Shown one piece after another: positions 22,530 through 33,574 of a stretch of DNA of 64,000 bases (position 1 is its first letter; each line of letters opens with the position of its first letter). The translations under genes and the position numbers were made by a program. Origin of the DNA: Zhengitettix transpicula. Its lineage: Eukaryota; Arthropoda; Insecta; Orthoptera; Tetrigidae. Below the pieces are notes generated by a model that worked only from the letters and a program-made list of their open reading frames with translations, was not told the DNA's origin and did not search any database. The stretch lies in the NCBI GenBank assembly GCA_037074705.1, contig CM073590.1, forward strand, positions 7,332,001-7,396,000, read 5' to 3'.

Positions 22530-24650
22530 TCAAGGTAAATCGAAATGTTATGCGAAATATAATATACGTGTTTAACGCGTTTCATAGAATCACTTCGCAG
22601 TACGGACACCTGCAGTTCTCAACGGATTTAAATTCTTACTGATAAATAAAAGTCGAATCGAAGAAACGTGTGCGCGTTTGATGACATTGCTGCCAATAGC
22701 ACCCTTGAGGCTATGGATGAGTATTGGGGATCAAATCAATTTTGCCAGTGACAGCTGTCACGCCGCAGCGAGGGCTTCTCACTCGAAAGTGCTTGCGTTG
22801 TTGCGAACACTGCAAGTTCGTGCATTAACAAGGACCACTGAATTACATACCGGTGCCACTGATAAAACGTGTGGACTGGCCTTGTTAATTATTTTATTAC
22901 ACTCCGTATTACGCCGGAAATTTACTACTAAAAGTAATTTATATAATGGAATATTTAATTAAACCGTATGTGAATGTGCTACAGTAACCGTAACTGTTAA
23001 ATCCTAAAGCAGATTAAACTGCCTTATATAATATTTCAATAATTTAAATAAATTAGTTTTTATTAATTTACATTTGATAGAAAAAAATAGTAATAAATTA
23101 ACGGGTAATATTTAGTGTATTTTTCTTTCATTATTTGAAAAATTTCTCGCTTTTTAAGTTTGTAGATATTCCGGTGCAATGGCTTTCAGTTTCGTAGATT
23201 CTAATATAAGCCAGTAGTTAAACGTCGGTCATAGTTGTAACTGAAATAACACACTACGACGATTACATTTAAACGTACCATATATATGGGAACAGAAATT
23301 ATTGTGAGAAGAATACTAAATCTGCAGTATTACTCGATATAAAACAATTAGGGAATGTAGTATGGCAGGTGTTCCGTTCATTTTGCTGATCGCGTGTCAT
23401 TTAATGATTCCCTTAAGCTTTTACTGTTAATAGATATTTCCACAAGTGAAAACGATTGTCACTATTTGCTTTCGCTGACAGATTTATTTGTAAAGTGTGC
23501 AATTTAAACTATTAACGTGCCGAAGGAACGATTGCCTGGCATTAGTTGAATGTTTAATCATAGTTGTTAACACTTTTTTTTCACAATTAGAGAACATTTA
23601 TTATTAAATTTGGAATCATGAAAACATATGGCATATATTTATTCTTCAAATCAAACCTCCGTAAAGGTTTTTAAAATAGTCAATTGTTTACTCAATAAGG
23701 TGTTTGTATGGGACTGTATATTACGATCACTAATGACTCATAAACATGAATTATTGTAATTCATTGTTAAATCTACTGTAAAAGCAGCTGGCAGACAATG
23801 AAAGGTATATCTTGTAAGTTTTTTGGAAAATAAAGCTGACTTCTGTCGCGTCATACCGGCTGATATTATTAATTCATGTAAAGGTGTAGTATGCAACATA
23901 TTTTTTAATATGCATCTCTGCGATTCCACTTAGATGTTTTCCCTGAAACTCTTTTTTATGTTGTTTATGAGAAACAAAGTTGTCTTCATGAGCATATTTC
24001 TATTTAGCGAAGTCCTGACTAATCTTTGACTAAGATGAACGTAGCTCCAGATGAAAAATAAACTTTAACTTTAGCTGATGTAAGAAGTGTATGTGTTTTC
24101 GAGTCACTTCGTTACCAATTTATGAAAAATAATAATAATAATATTCTACCTGATAGAAAAAATCCTAAAGTATATTTGAACTCAGAATGGAAAATACTGT
24201 GTGCCTCAATTATTTTTCAAGCGAAAATGATTGTAGTCTCTTATAATTGTATAATTTATTAATAACGGTTATTATAAAAGCGTGGAAATACATTTATTTT
24301 CTATTATAATCCTTAATACAAATTTCATGGAGTATATGGCGGAGCTTCATTAATATTTTTCCTTCTATTGTTTCTGAATTACATTTATTTTATTTAATAA
24401 AATAATAAATAAATATCTTCCTAATTATTGATAACCTTTTCTGATCTGTAACTTCCAATTTTGCTTTATCACTCTTAACATATTACATATACATCAATCC
24501 ATTTTAGAAACCTCAAAAGTCCTACCCGGATTACGAAAAGAATAATTTTCTAAACTAATGTAGAATTTATATCAATTTGCTCTTAGAGGTGCTTCCGTCC
24601 AATAGATGACGTCACTATTAGGTAAATATGAATCAGTAGTCAATTGTCAC
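22530..24650. other. Anonymous stretch
   Basis: No gene recognised. Part of it (22680-22870) is less AT-rich and holds a 94-codon forward frame (22678-22962) without a domain I can name. Confidence 0.55.
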
Positions 24651-24654
24651 GAAA

Positions 24655-25380
24655 TGGCATCCATGAAGGAGAAAGCTGAATGTGTTCTCTGGTTTCACAA
24701 AACAACTCCGACCATTTCTATTTACACGAATTTAGATGTTATGGATACGATCCTGCAGTCATGAAGACAATTAAACAATGCCATTAAACGTTCCAAGAAA
24801 GCATCAGCGTTGGTGACATACCCTGAAGTGGCAGACCCAATGAGTGAACAAATTTGGTTCTCGTTCGTCCTTCGTTTCAGCTCAGTCCAATCCAATTCAT
24901 CCGTCGTGAAACACATGAAATGAAACAATAGCTTATTGCATGCCTATCAGGTGTAAATATGTCAGGTCCTGCAAGCTACTGAATTTGAAGTTTAAATTCT
25001 CAAGAATATATGTAGGCCCAAAAAAAGTTGACTTACAGAAGAATCAACCTTTTATGTGAGCGCAAATTTTAATAAATTCTTACCAGGGGATCAGAGAATG
25101 AACATGTTTCTTCGCATGTATCTCACTGACGCTGATTAGAACTGTTCCCAACGCCTCTGTTAGTCTCGTAGAAAATTTTCAAACGTGGGTAATCATTCAC
25201 GAAGAATGAGCACCCGCTCATTGGGGTCCTGGGCAAAAATTGTCCTGAAAGATGGATTGGAAAAGATGATCCGTAAGCGACTCTCGTATTACTACACTTA
25301 ATTTTTTTTATATCAAGGACAGAGTTTTTGCCATACCAGTGCAACAATATACAGAAACACAGAAGGCTAAATTTAGCAAA
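24655..25380 (+). pseudogene. Tc/mariner-type transposase relic (DUF4817-like N-terminus)
   Basis: The forward translation starts MASMKEKAECVLWFHKTTP. After a frameshift it gives RCYGYDPAVMKTIKQ, FQESISVGDIP, SGRPNE, then after another shift VRPSFQLSPIQFIRR. This is the order of the helix-turn-helix domain (DUF4817 type: MASxxEKxQCV..., YGRxPP, GS..., SGRPRTSE, SPKKSIRRAS) that precedes a DDE_3 transposase in many insect elements. About 270 bases later, CPERWIGKDDP and then LVLLHLIFF resemble the RWIGRGGP...SPDLTPLDFF region around the third catalytic residue. The middle of the catalytic domain is missing or unreadable. It has multiple stops and is non-functional. Confidence 0.78.
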
Positions 25381-25384
25381 TTAA

Positions 25385-26005
25385 AAATTTGTAAATACGG
25401 AAGGATTTTGTGCCCCCCCCCCCCCGTCATTTACTTCATAAGAGTATTTTTCTGTTAAGGCATTTTTCTATATTCACATATTTTATTGCATTTATTTTAT
25501 TCCATTAGTCTTCATATGAAGAAATAGGATACTTCCATACATAAAATTACAATATAATAATTGGATGCTACAATTATAAATAATTAGAAGTCAACATAAA
25601 AATACTAAAATTCGTGAACACAAATTTCTCTGTCCAACATAAGTAAAATATATTAATAATACCAAAATTAATAATTATTTAATTATACTAAGGATATAAT
25701 ATAATATTTGCTGTTCTAATAAAAAATTCAATACGTACTAGTAAATAATTAATTATTCGAGAATTAACTATCATAAAATATAGAATTTACACACCACACA
25801 AAAGTAAACACAAAACTTGACACACACACACACTAGGGGAAACACAAATGACGGACAAGTCATTTCACGAAACAGAGCGACGAGGAATCTGCAAACTCCA
25901 GGCCGTACGTGAAAGAAACAAACAAAAGAGCAGAAAAGACCAACAGAGACTAAGCAATATATGAAGTTATTATTAGTAACACATTGAACACTTTTTCAGG
26001 TTTTT
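25385..26005. other. Anonymous AT-rich stretch with a (C)13 run
   Basis: Nothing coding was recognised. A run of 13 C lies at 25413-25425. The part at about 25800-26005 may be the 3' untranslated region of the adjoining minus-strand LINE fragment, since it lies directly downstream of its last codons. Confidence 0.5.
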
Positions 26006-26009
26006 TTTA

Positions 26010-26690
26010 AATCAATTTCTAGGGGAACGATGAAGAAATTCATGTACTGAGTAAAACGCGCCTTTCAGTAGAATATTTTTACATTGAATCCCAAAACTCT
26101 TGTAGTTATTATTGTTCTTAACATCTGGAGGAAGACTATTGTATAAAAATATCCCTGAATGGTGAATACTTCTCTGATAGAGAGCAAGGCGATGCTTGTC
26201 TGATCTTAGACCTGAGCGATTTATAGTCTCATAATCGTGAGACTCGCCATTCGTTTGAAGAAGATTCATGTTCCGCTTAACGAACTTTTAAATTTCGTGA
26301 AAAACACGCTGGGACAAGTAAATATTCGCAGACTTTTGAAAAACGCTTTACAACTGGATTTATTATCAGAATTAGAAAGTATTGTAATGGCACGCTTTGC
26401 AACTTGAATATTTCAATGCTCCTGGAGCAATTTCCCCAATTTGCAATGCCATAACACATGAGGAAAGAAAATACACGAAGTACACCATTTTCGTTGTTTT
26501 GATGTCAACATGTTGCATTAAGGTTCTGAGACAATAACAAGCCAAACTGAGTTTCCCAGCAAGAATATCTATATGGTGAGTCCACTTTAAATTACTATCA
26601 ATCTTAAGACCCAGAAAAGGCGCCTCAGCTGAGAACTTGTTACTTGCTATCATCCGCTGAGAACTAGATGAACTTGGTTTTCCCATTAAT
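26010..26690 (-). pseudogene. LINE C-terminal fragment (Jockey/CR1-like)
   Basis: The minus-strand translation in three overlapping frames reads FLGLKIDSNLKWTHHIDILA, KLSLACYCLRTL, HVDIKTTKMVYFVYF; then after a shift CYGIANWGNCSRSIEIFKLQ; then after a gap HHSGIFLYNSLPPDVKN and FYSVHEFL. This is the standard order of the region behind the RT palm in Jockey/CR1-like elements (FLGL-WxxHI, the CYCLR helix, YxxxHSxxxYGI-WG, LYNxLPxxIK, YSVxEFL) up to the protein end. Frameshifts and stops make it a pseudogene. It is not contiguous with the RT piece at 17.7-18.1 kb, but may be the same family. Confidence 0.9.
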
Positions 26691-27109
26691 TCCCATTATT
26701 CTTACAATCCTTTTCAGTGTGTATTACGTAACCTTATAAACACATTCTATTTAATAATTGTTCCATTGGTATTGTTTGATCCCTTGTGTACAATTTTATT
26801 GGTCCGTTCGTCGTAAAATATTCACAACATTTTGGACGTTGGCTGTCTTTTAAACGACTTTATACCATTAAATACATTGTCTCAATGTACTATTAATTAT
26901 TTCTAATGGGGTTCAAATTTTACCTAATTCTTAGTATCAAGTGGGAATACAAATTTTATTTTAATGATTTAGCAACTTCCTAAATGTGATCCTACATCCT
27001 CACATGCGTGACATTTTAGAAATTTCTACTTTTACCGCATTCCTTCTTTGCTTTTTGTGCTAGGTGTAAATCAATTTTAGTACTATCAAATATTGCTTTT
27101 ACAAAATGA

Positions 27110-27182
27110 TCAAACAAGGAATCATACCCAGGACCCGCGTTCAGTACGCGGTTGTTCAAACCAATGAGATTTATCGTTGACT
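27110..27182 (-). repeat. tRNA-derived SINE head (reverse)
   Basis: On the minus strand tctcattggtttgaacaacc is followed by gcgtactgaacgcgggtcc and tgggtatgattcc. This has an A-box-like start, an anticodon-type stem-loop (cgcgt...acgcg) and a B-box-like GGGTATGATTCC. The spacing between the boxes is that of a tRNA. Flanking sequence is AT-rich without a matching tRNA 3' half, so a SINE or tRNA pseudogene is preferred over a gene. Confidence 0.6.
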
Positions 27183-27284
27183 TCCAATTACATGCAAGAT
27201 TTCATGAACACAGACTTACCTACAATTTACAGAATCACATTCTTCGCAGTCAAAGTTTAGCACTCCAGTGAAGAATAGATATTT

Positions 27285-27320
27285 TAGCTGTGGTCCTAGG
27301 TTCAATTTCGGAACTGTTGA
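27285..27320 (+). repeat. Possible second SINE B box
   Basis: The run gtcctaggttcaatttcgg resembles a B box (GGTTCAATTCC) with its T-stem. The A box is not convincing upstream. It may belong to another decayed SINE. Confidence 0.3.
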
Positions 27321-27484
27321 GATTTTATTATCCTATCTGTTAACTCACTGTAATGGCTTTAGAGCTGAGCTTGATTGAGAGAAATCCTTTTGTATAACAG
27401 ACAATAACAAAAAAAAAATTTGGAAAAAAAATTATATTTTTGAAGTGAGCAAACAGTTAAGATCTATGATATTAAAATATATTG

Positions 27485-27660
27485 TCTGTCTATATAATAA
27501 AAAAAAATGTATATTTGTATGTATTTACGTTAATCTTTATACGAATTTAAACGTGTGGACAGAATGCAACGAAACTTGGTACACATATTCTTCAAAACAC
27601 GAGAAATGGTACTGTTGGGGTGAGACACTCCTAGCATACTGGTGGAAAGAATTATAATTA
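27485..27660 (+). mobile_element. Helitron-like 5' head, isolated
   Basis: Begins tctgtctatataataaaaaa and then atttgtatgtattta, and continues with aatgcaacgaaacttggtac and tgttggggtgagacactc. The same order (TC start, AT-rich leader, TTTGTATG run, then the block caaatttcgtacacgtgttc and gtcggggtgagacgcg) heads the large Helitron-like element at 40131. No 3' hairpin plus CTAG end was found nearby, so this is a lone or truncated 5' end. The 70-codon frame over it (27445-27657) is by-product. Confidence 0.6.
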
Positions 27661-28290
27661 AAAAATGTGATCATTTTGTGTTAAATTACTGCGCACCAAG
27701 AGACCGTGACGTGACGCGAGAGAGAGCCGTTACTACGCGACGAACAAAGAAAATAGTTCCTTTTTCCGTAAGCAGAAATATTTTCAATAAATAAAAAGTA
27801 TAATTTTATCCAGTAATACTCAATCGAATGATGATAATAAAAAACCAGACGAAATACTTTACGAACCTTGCGGAAAATGTAAGTTTCACGCCATGTTAGT
27901 GACACCAATATGGCGATCATTTGTTTACATTGTGAATCTAGCTAACAATTTCGTCAATTTCACATCTTTCGTAATGGCTGAAGACTGAGGGAATTTTATT
28001 GTAATTTACTAAATGATTATTTTTTTTTGCAGCTGAACTGTTGCTAAAGAGACTAATATAACGAGGATAAGGCGTCACATCGCCCAAAGTAGAAATTAGT
28101 GATTATAATGAATTTTCTGTCGTCTTTCTTTTTATATGATCGGATTAAGTTAGATACACTGAATATTCTAATTATATAAATTTTAATTTTTTCACATCTC
28201 TCTCATGAATTTTTGTGATTGTAATCGCGTTTTACTTCTGCTTTATGTACGAATCTTCATTCACTTATTTATTTTTCGACTTTTATTTTT
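27661..28290. other. Anonymous stretch
   Basis: Nothing recognised. A mildly GC-richer piece at 27690-27735 (gtgacgtgacgcgagagaga) has no identified role. Confidence 0.5.
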
Positions 28291-28292
28291 GA

Positions 28293-28323
<31 letters not shown>

Positions 28324-28327
<4 letters not shown>

Positions 28328-29377
28328 ATGCCAATTAATTAAGCCATTAATTGTTTTTAAATAATTTAAATTGTTAGCGAATAAATTAATTGTAAGCGGC
28401 ATGAGCGAGGAAAGCAACAATGAGCGGCGAGTTCTGTTTTTTTTTTGTTGAGGAGTCGCAATGGCGATTACGCGCCCAAACGTATAGTTAGCTTTTAGTT
28501 TTTCAGTCTACGGCGAGGAGCGAAAGAGAAAAGTCTAAGTCTACGATCAGCCACGAGAGGAGAGACATTGTAAAAGTTAGTCTAAGTCTACGATCAGCCA
28601 CGAGAGGAGAGACATTGTAAAAGTTAGTCTAAGTCTACGATCAGCCACGAGAGGAGAGACATTAAAAACAAACCTCCACCGAGATACTTAGCAGTTCAAT
28701 CCAGATTGATAAATAATTCAGTAAAAGACTAAAATCTTCAAATCGTGAGTTCCTGTAAGCAAGCAGATAGTTCGACAGAGAGATGTTCTAACAACTAGCC
28801 TACGGTGAAGCAAGGGTTGCTTCATTATAAAGAAATTGAACAATTTCTCGTTGAGAGAAAACGACATCCGATAGCTGACCAATTAGTAGAGTATCATCCG
28901 ATTTTCCTGGAAGCTAAGTAATTGCATTTCGACTTCATATCTGTAGAATCTGTGAGGAAATTTAGAATCAGTGTAATAAAATTTGCAATATAGTGTACCT
29001 TTGAAGCTACAAAGAATGCTGGTACCAGTCGAAAAATGTGTGAGTAACAAAACTTTGATAATTATATTTGTGAACGATAACTAAAATGGAAAAGTCAGAT
29101 TTCGTTCATCTTTAATTTCGTTCACTTTTCATTTAGCTTTCTTTCATTTATCGACTTATTGGTTTTAGGTAAATTTTAAACTGAATTGTTAATCAGATTA
29201 TTAAATCATTTTTCTCTGTTAATTATCAAACCCAGTGAAGGCCCTGAGAGAAGACATACTTAATTTTGATTGCAATTGTTTTTAATTTTTGAAAGCCACA
29301 AATAATAAATTATTTTGTTTGTTCCTTAAAAATTTGATTATTTTTTAATTTAGTTAATCCCTTTCTTTTGATTATTA
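28324..29377 (+). mobile_element. LTR-like element, group 1, copy 4
   Basis: Starts tgttatgccaattaattaag after (TA)n (28295-28323) and ends tttgattatta directly against (TA)n, the final ACA being mutated. It shares gaaagtcagatttcgttc, gttttaggtaaatttt, ttatcaaacccagtgaagg and ccctgagag with the other group 1 copies. Unlike copies 1, 2 and 6 it has no PBS-like tail, so it shows the plain LTR form. A 47-bp unit is repeated about three times near its 5' third. No long frame exists; length is about 1.05 kb. Confidence 0.7.
28526..28665 (+). repeat. 47-bp tandem triplication inside LTR copy 4
   Basis: The unit gttagtctaagtctacgatc plus agccacgagaggagagacat plus tgtaaaa is present nearly perfectly almost three times. 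Near-identity of the units suggests recent duplication compared with the age of the element. It lies downstream of where the promoter should be. Confidence 0.95.
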
Positions 29378-29399
29378 ATATATATATATATATATATTG

Positions 29400-30880
29400 A
29401 TAACCCAAGGGTTTTCTCGGTCTAGACAGGTGAGATCTTTGAAATGAAAATATAATGTCTATTTTAAAATAATAATGAGGTAAACTAGACATATTACAGA
29501 AAAAATGAAGTGATGATGAGTTGAGATCTGAGTCGATATTGCCTAGCTCTAGTATGAACAAAAATGTTGACCGCAACGTCTGCACATTTCAAAATTAAGT
29601 ATTCTTCAAAACAAAATTTGGTATTGTCCGTTAATTACGTGCGTTATTTTGGTTTTACTGTCTTTAATTAAGTTCTTTTACTATCCTTCTGTTACTCAAT
29701 TAATTTTTTATTACAAATCACTTGTATTTAATCATCAATATCAGTTCATTTTTTATCCTTTCTAGTTTCCGAAAAATTTAATTATAGTGATTTAGTTTGG
29801 GACACTATAGTTAACATTTTGAAAGTCACCAAATAACCCTTTTGTGTTAAAACGTTGGTTTGAAATCTTATCTGTCCATTTGAAATAGATATGTAATCAT
29901 ACCATTTTTACACACAACCCCGGGAACGGAAGCCATGACACAAATTGTTATGTCCTTAACAATGTGAGACGAGTATTGTTCTGAGATTTTAATCTTCAGC
30001 ATCCATCCACAAATTCAAACTACTTCACAATGAGCGAAATCCTTAGAAGACCGACAAAGAAATCACAAGCCAGGTCAAGAAACGCTGTTTAGCAGTCAGA
30101 ATTGAATGGAAGACGCGATAAATTTTATGGCAGTGATAGTTGTTTTGACATACGTTCAAGCAAGTCAGTTATTGCAGTGTTTGACTTCAGACGTGAAGTG
30201 AGCTGTGAGAGAGCCGAGGACCGCGTGCGAGAGCCATTAGCGATGGCAAAACGACTGATTTATCGCTACGCGTCGCGCTGAGACACGCCGAGTCGATAGA
30301 TCTCAGCGTCATGAAATTTATACCACGATAACGAATTATCGACGAACAGACGGCAAACAAATCGTCCTCACGAAGTTTGTTTCTAAGAGACGGGCTGGGA
30401 AACGAGATCTGTCAATCGAGAGGGAAACGCACTTTCTTCTCCCTGTACGTCGACTTGCTAGAAAATTTGACGGTGGAAATTTACTATCGAAACCGCGGAG
30501 CTTTGATATAATCCAACAGATTGAAAAATTTCTGGCCTCTGAGAAACTTAATCGAATGCTTCATCATTACTATTACGGCTTGGCTAAATTTAAAGATAGA
30601 AAATTATATCTTTTCAAATTTGTAAAAATCCGGACGCTAAATAAAAACGTTCACAATGTTCCCAGACAACGAGAATAATCCTCAATTATTGCACAATAAC
30701 AAAACATAACGGAAAAATAACCGCGAAATATCTCGAGGCAAATTATAGTTTAAAAATGATCATTTATAAGAGTTAACGCAATTTACAGAATTATTGATGA
30801 AACTGTTTTCAATTAAAACAGTTAGGAAATTGAGTAAAAGAACATTGTACTGTTTTGATTTATGTTTGCCAACTTAAAAG
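29400..30880. other. Anonymous stretch with a GC-richer patch
   Basis: No gene seen. The segment 30180-30480 is richer in CpG than its neighbours (for example gctacgcgtcgcgctgagac) but has no open frame or clear splice pattern. It could be a regulatory region or an unrecognised repeat. Confidence 0.5.
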
Positions 30881-31295
30881 TACTTGTTATGTATCAAACC
30901 ACATATAGTTCTCTTCATATCTTTATTTTCTTAGACATATGAACTACAGGAGCTTTCGGCGTTTGCCATAATCATCAGTTTCTTTTTATAAAACATCAAT
31001 CATACATACATAATTTTACATACAACATATAATTATTATTTTTTACATTACATTACAATTCATTTTCGATAGTATTTTCATACCTATCATCTATTTATGA
31101 ATACTAATGAAAATGTATTGTGATTTAATGTAAAAAAATAATTAGATGTATGTAAAATTATGTATGTATGTAAGATTGATTTTTTTAAAAAAAATACAGA
31201 TTATTGTGACAAAAGACGAAAGCTACTGTAGTTTATATATCTAAGAAAATAAATATATGAAGAAAATATGTGGTTCGATACACATCAAGTATATA
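30881..31295. repeat. Long fold-back element with stem plus GAAAG motif
   Basis: The left arm from 30881 (acttgttatgtatcaaaccac) is mirrored by the right arm ending at about 31295 (gtggttcgatacacatcaag). The arms pair over about 200 bases each with moderate divergence. Read on the minus strand, the left arm has aactgatgattatggcaaac followed by gccgaaagctcctgtagttc, close to a CTGATGA-stem-GAA core. The right arm has the diverged counterpart on the plus strand (tgtgacaaaagacgaaagct). No coding sequence is inside. Confidence 0.8.
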
Positions 31296-31299
31296 TAGC

Positions 31300-33115
31300 A
31301 AAAAAAGTTTTTGTCATTTGACAGTGTTTTTTAAAACTTAAAAGTACTTCGGATCGCTGCATAAATAGCAGGAATATCTTGATTACTGTTTTCCCATATA
31401 TATATTGTATAGAATAATTCAACTAAGACGATAAGACTTTTAGATATCATTTAGTTGTCTTTTATTTTTACGTAATTACAAATCTGCAATTTTAAAAAAT
31501 GTGTCCCTTCTCATTATTTTTTACTAACATTAATACTACATATTTACGTACGGAAATTATTGGAAACGTTAAATATTTATCAAAATAAAAACAAAATGGT
31601 AAACGATCATAATAAAAGCGGCGAGATTGTAAAATTTATGTGAATATATTAAATCATTTACAATTAAATTAGTAACGAAGAGAACAGATAAATTTAATAT
31701 TAACATGGCTATCATAAAACGAAAAAGTATTTGTATATTAAAATTGGACTCTATAATTTTTGTTGATTAGCGGACATTCCATAAATAATATATGACCAAG
31801 AAGGTATGTAAAATATGTTTCAATTACTTTTTCTCGACAAATAAAGCTACAATAAATTTTATATTGGTTTGTATATAGTTTTAAAGAATTTTAATGGCAA
31901 TGCAGCATAAATATCCTGTCACTGTTTATAAATAATTAATTTTGTGATTCTAATTTGGAAATTATGTATAAATAAATAATAAGAATAAAATGTTCTGTTG
32001 TCTTTAGCAGCCAAAAATAACAGTTTCTGTTCCAAATTCAATGATATTAATGTCATATTCTAGCCAAAGCAAATACCATATAAATGTAAGATGAGAAGCC
32101 GACCTCCTCATTATAATAATTTTTCATTTAACACCTGAATAATGACTTTATCGAGTATTTCTCTGTGTTTCCGTTTAGGATTATGTTAAAATTATCTTTC
32201 TTGGCTTCTGCTTGGTTGAGGGACTATGAGTACTGTTACAAATGTGACTTGTAACTGTTTGTATCGTGTCTTCCACAATACTTACCTAGGGCGATGGATT
32301 CAAAAAAATGATGATTCGCTAAATTATCAATTCGCTGGGTCTTACGCAAAAGAACAAAATATTTAAAGAGAATCATTCTAGAATTTTACTACGTGAATTT
32401 CAATCAGTAGTGGGGATTGATTGAGTTATCTATTTCACCTCACATTTTATCTACAGTTTAGCAGTATTTATACTACAAACGTATTTGTCTGCAATCCTAT
32501 GCACACTAGGTGCTTTTATTTAGCTTGTCCGTTTTTTAATATCACTTTCTAATCCGTCAACTGGAAAACCTGCTCTTTTATTATTTTGTTAGTTGCTAAT
32601 CAGTCCTCTATTTCAATAGTAATCTCCTCTGGATATTTGTCCTGTCAAGAGTTACTTCATATTAGACATATACGAGTATTACATTATTGGCGGTACTCGA
32701 ATACCTCATACGGTATGTTCTCTTCGAGTTTCAGTGCGTTACGGTTAGTCTCGTACCTCTTTCATCCACATTAATTTTGTAAACCAGCATATAATTTCAC
32801 GATTATACTGATTGATGTTATAATTACTCATTTTTCATACTTCAACGTTTCAATATAATATACTTGGATCGCAATTGATTTAAAAAAATGAATTGGAGTA
32901 ATTTCAGGAAACCGTAGGAGTCAAGATGTTGGTCCATCCCTTTCAGTCCACATTTAAGGAAAATTTTCGTCCAGAAACTCACGAAATACGAAAATGTTGA
33001 TTATTCTTAGTGAAAAATAATCAATTGCTCCTATACTACTAACTAAAATGAATTAAACTAAAATATACTTCTCAAAAATGGTGGAAATACTTTTATTTCA
33101 TAAGGATAATATTCC
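31300..33115. other. Anonymous AT-rich stretch
   Basis: No gene or recognisable transposon protein. A 62-codon forward frame at 32586-32774 has no domain. Confidence 0.6.
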
Positions 33116-33119
33116 AAAA

Positions 33120-33570
33120 GTGTAACGGAAAATCAAAAGAACTTGCTGGGACGTCCCATACTCGAGGGTGGTGCAGGTTGTGGGGATCTTTATAGAAAAA
33201 AAACCATATAGAAGGCGTAGAAACGCTTCGGAACAGAGTCGCAAAATTTCTAATACGGCGACCTTGTCACGGGCGGTCTAAGGAATATAAATTAGGATGG
33301 GAATTGTTGGCAGTCAGAAGGGATAAAAATAGGCTTTTCGCTCTATTTAAAAAGTACACGGGAATCAAAGCGTCAAAAAACAAACGGGATAAGGACGAAA
33401 AAGCAACTTAATTTAACTAATTTAAAATCAGAACGAGATCAGAAAACAGACGTAGGGAATTTTTTATTATGTAACAATGACAAGTCGATACGCGATTGGA
33501 ACAGTTTATCTGCAGAGCTGTTTGAGGAGAATCTTCCAGCAAAAATAAGGTTTAAATTATATAAATGTGT
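33120..33570 (+). pseudogene. LINE C-terminal fragment, second family
   Basis: The forward translation reads ILEGGAGCGDLYR (normally ILEYGAxCWDPYR), then NRVAKFLIRRPCHGRSKEYK, LGWELLAVRRDKNRLFALFK, KYTGIKAS, then after a stop LKSERDQKTDVGNFLLCN and DWNSLSAELFEENLPAKIRF. This is the familiar C-terminal order of a Jockey-like LINE (EYGAxxWDPY, RAAKF, LxxRRxxxRLxxLFKxYTG, RSRKQRTDxGKxSFxNRTIxxWNxLP). It differs in sequence from the fragments at 26.0 and 47.4 kb. Stops and lost residues show it is dead. Confidence 0.85.
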
Positions 33571-33574
33571 CCGT

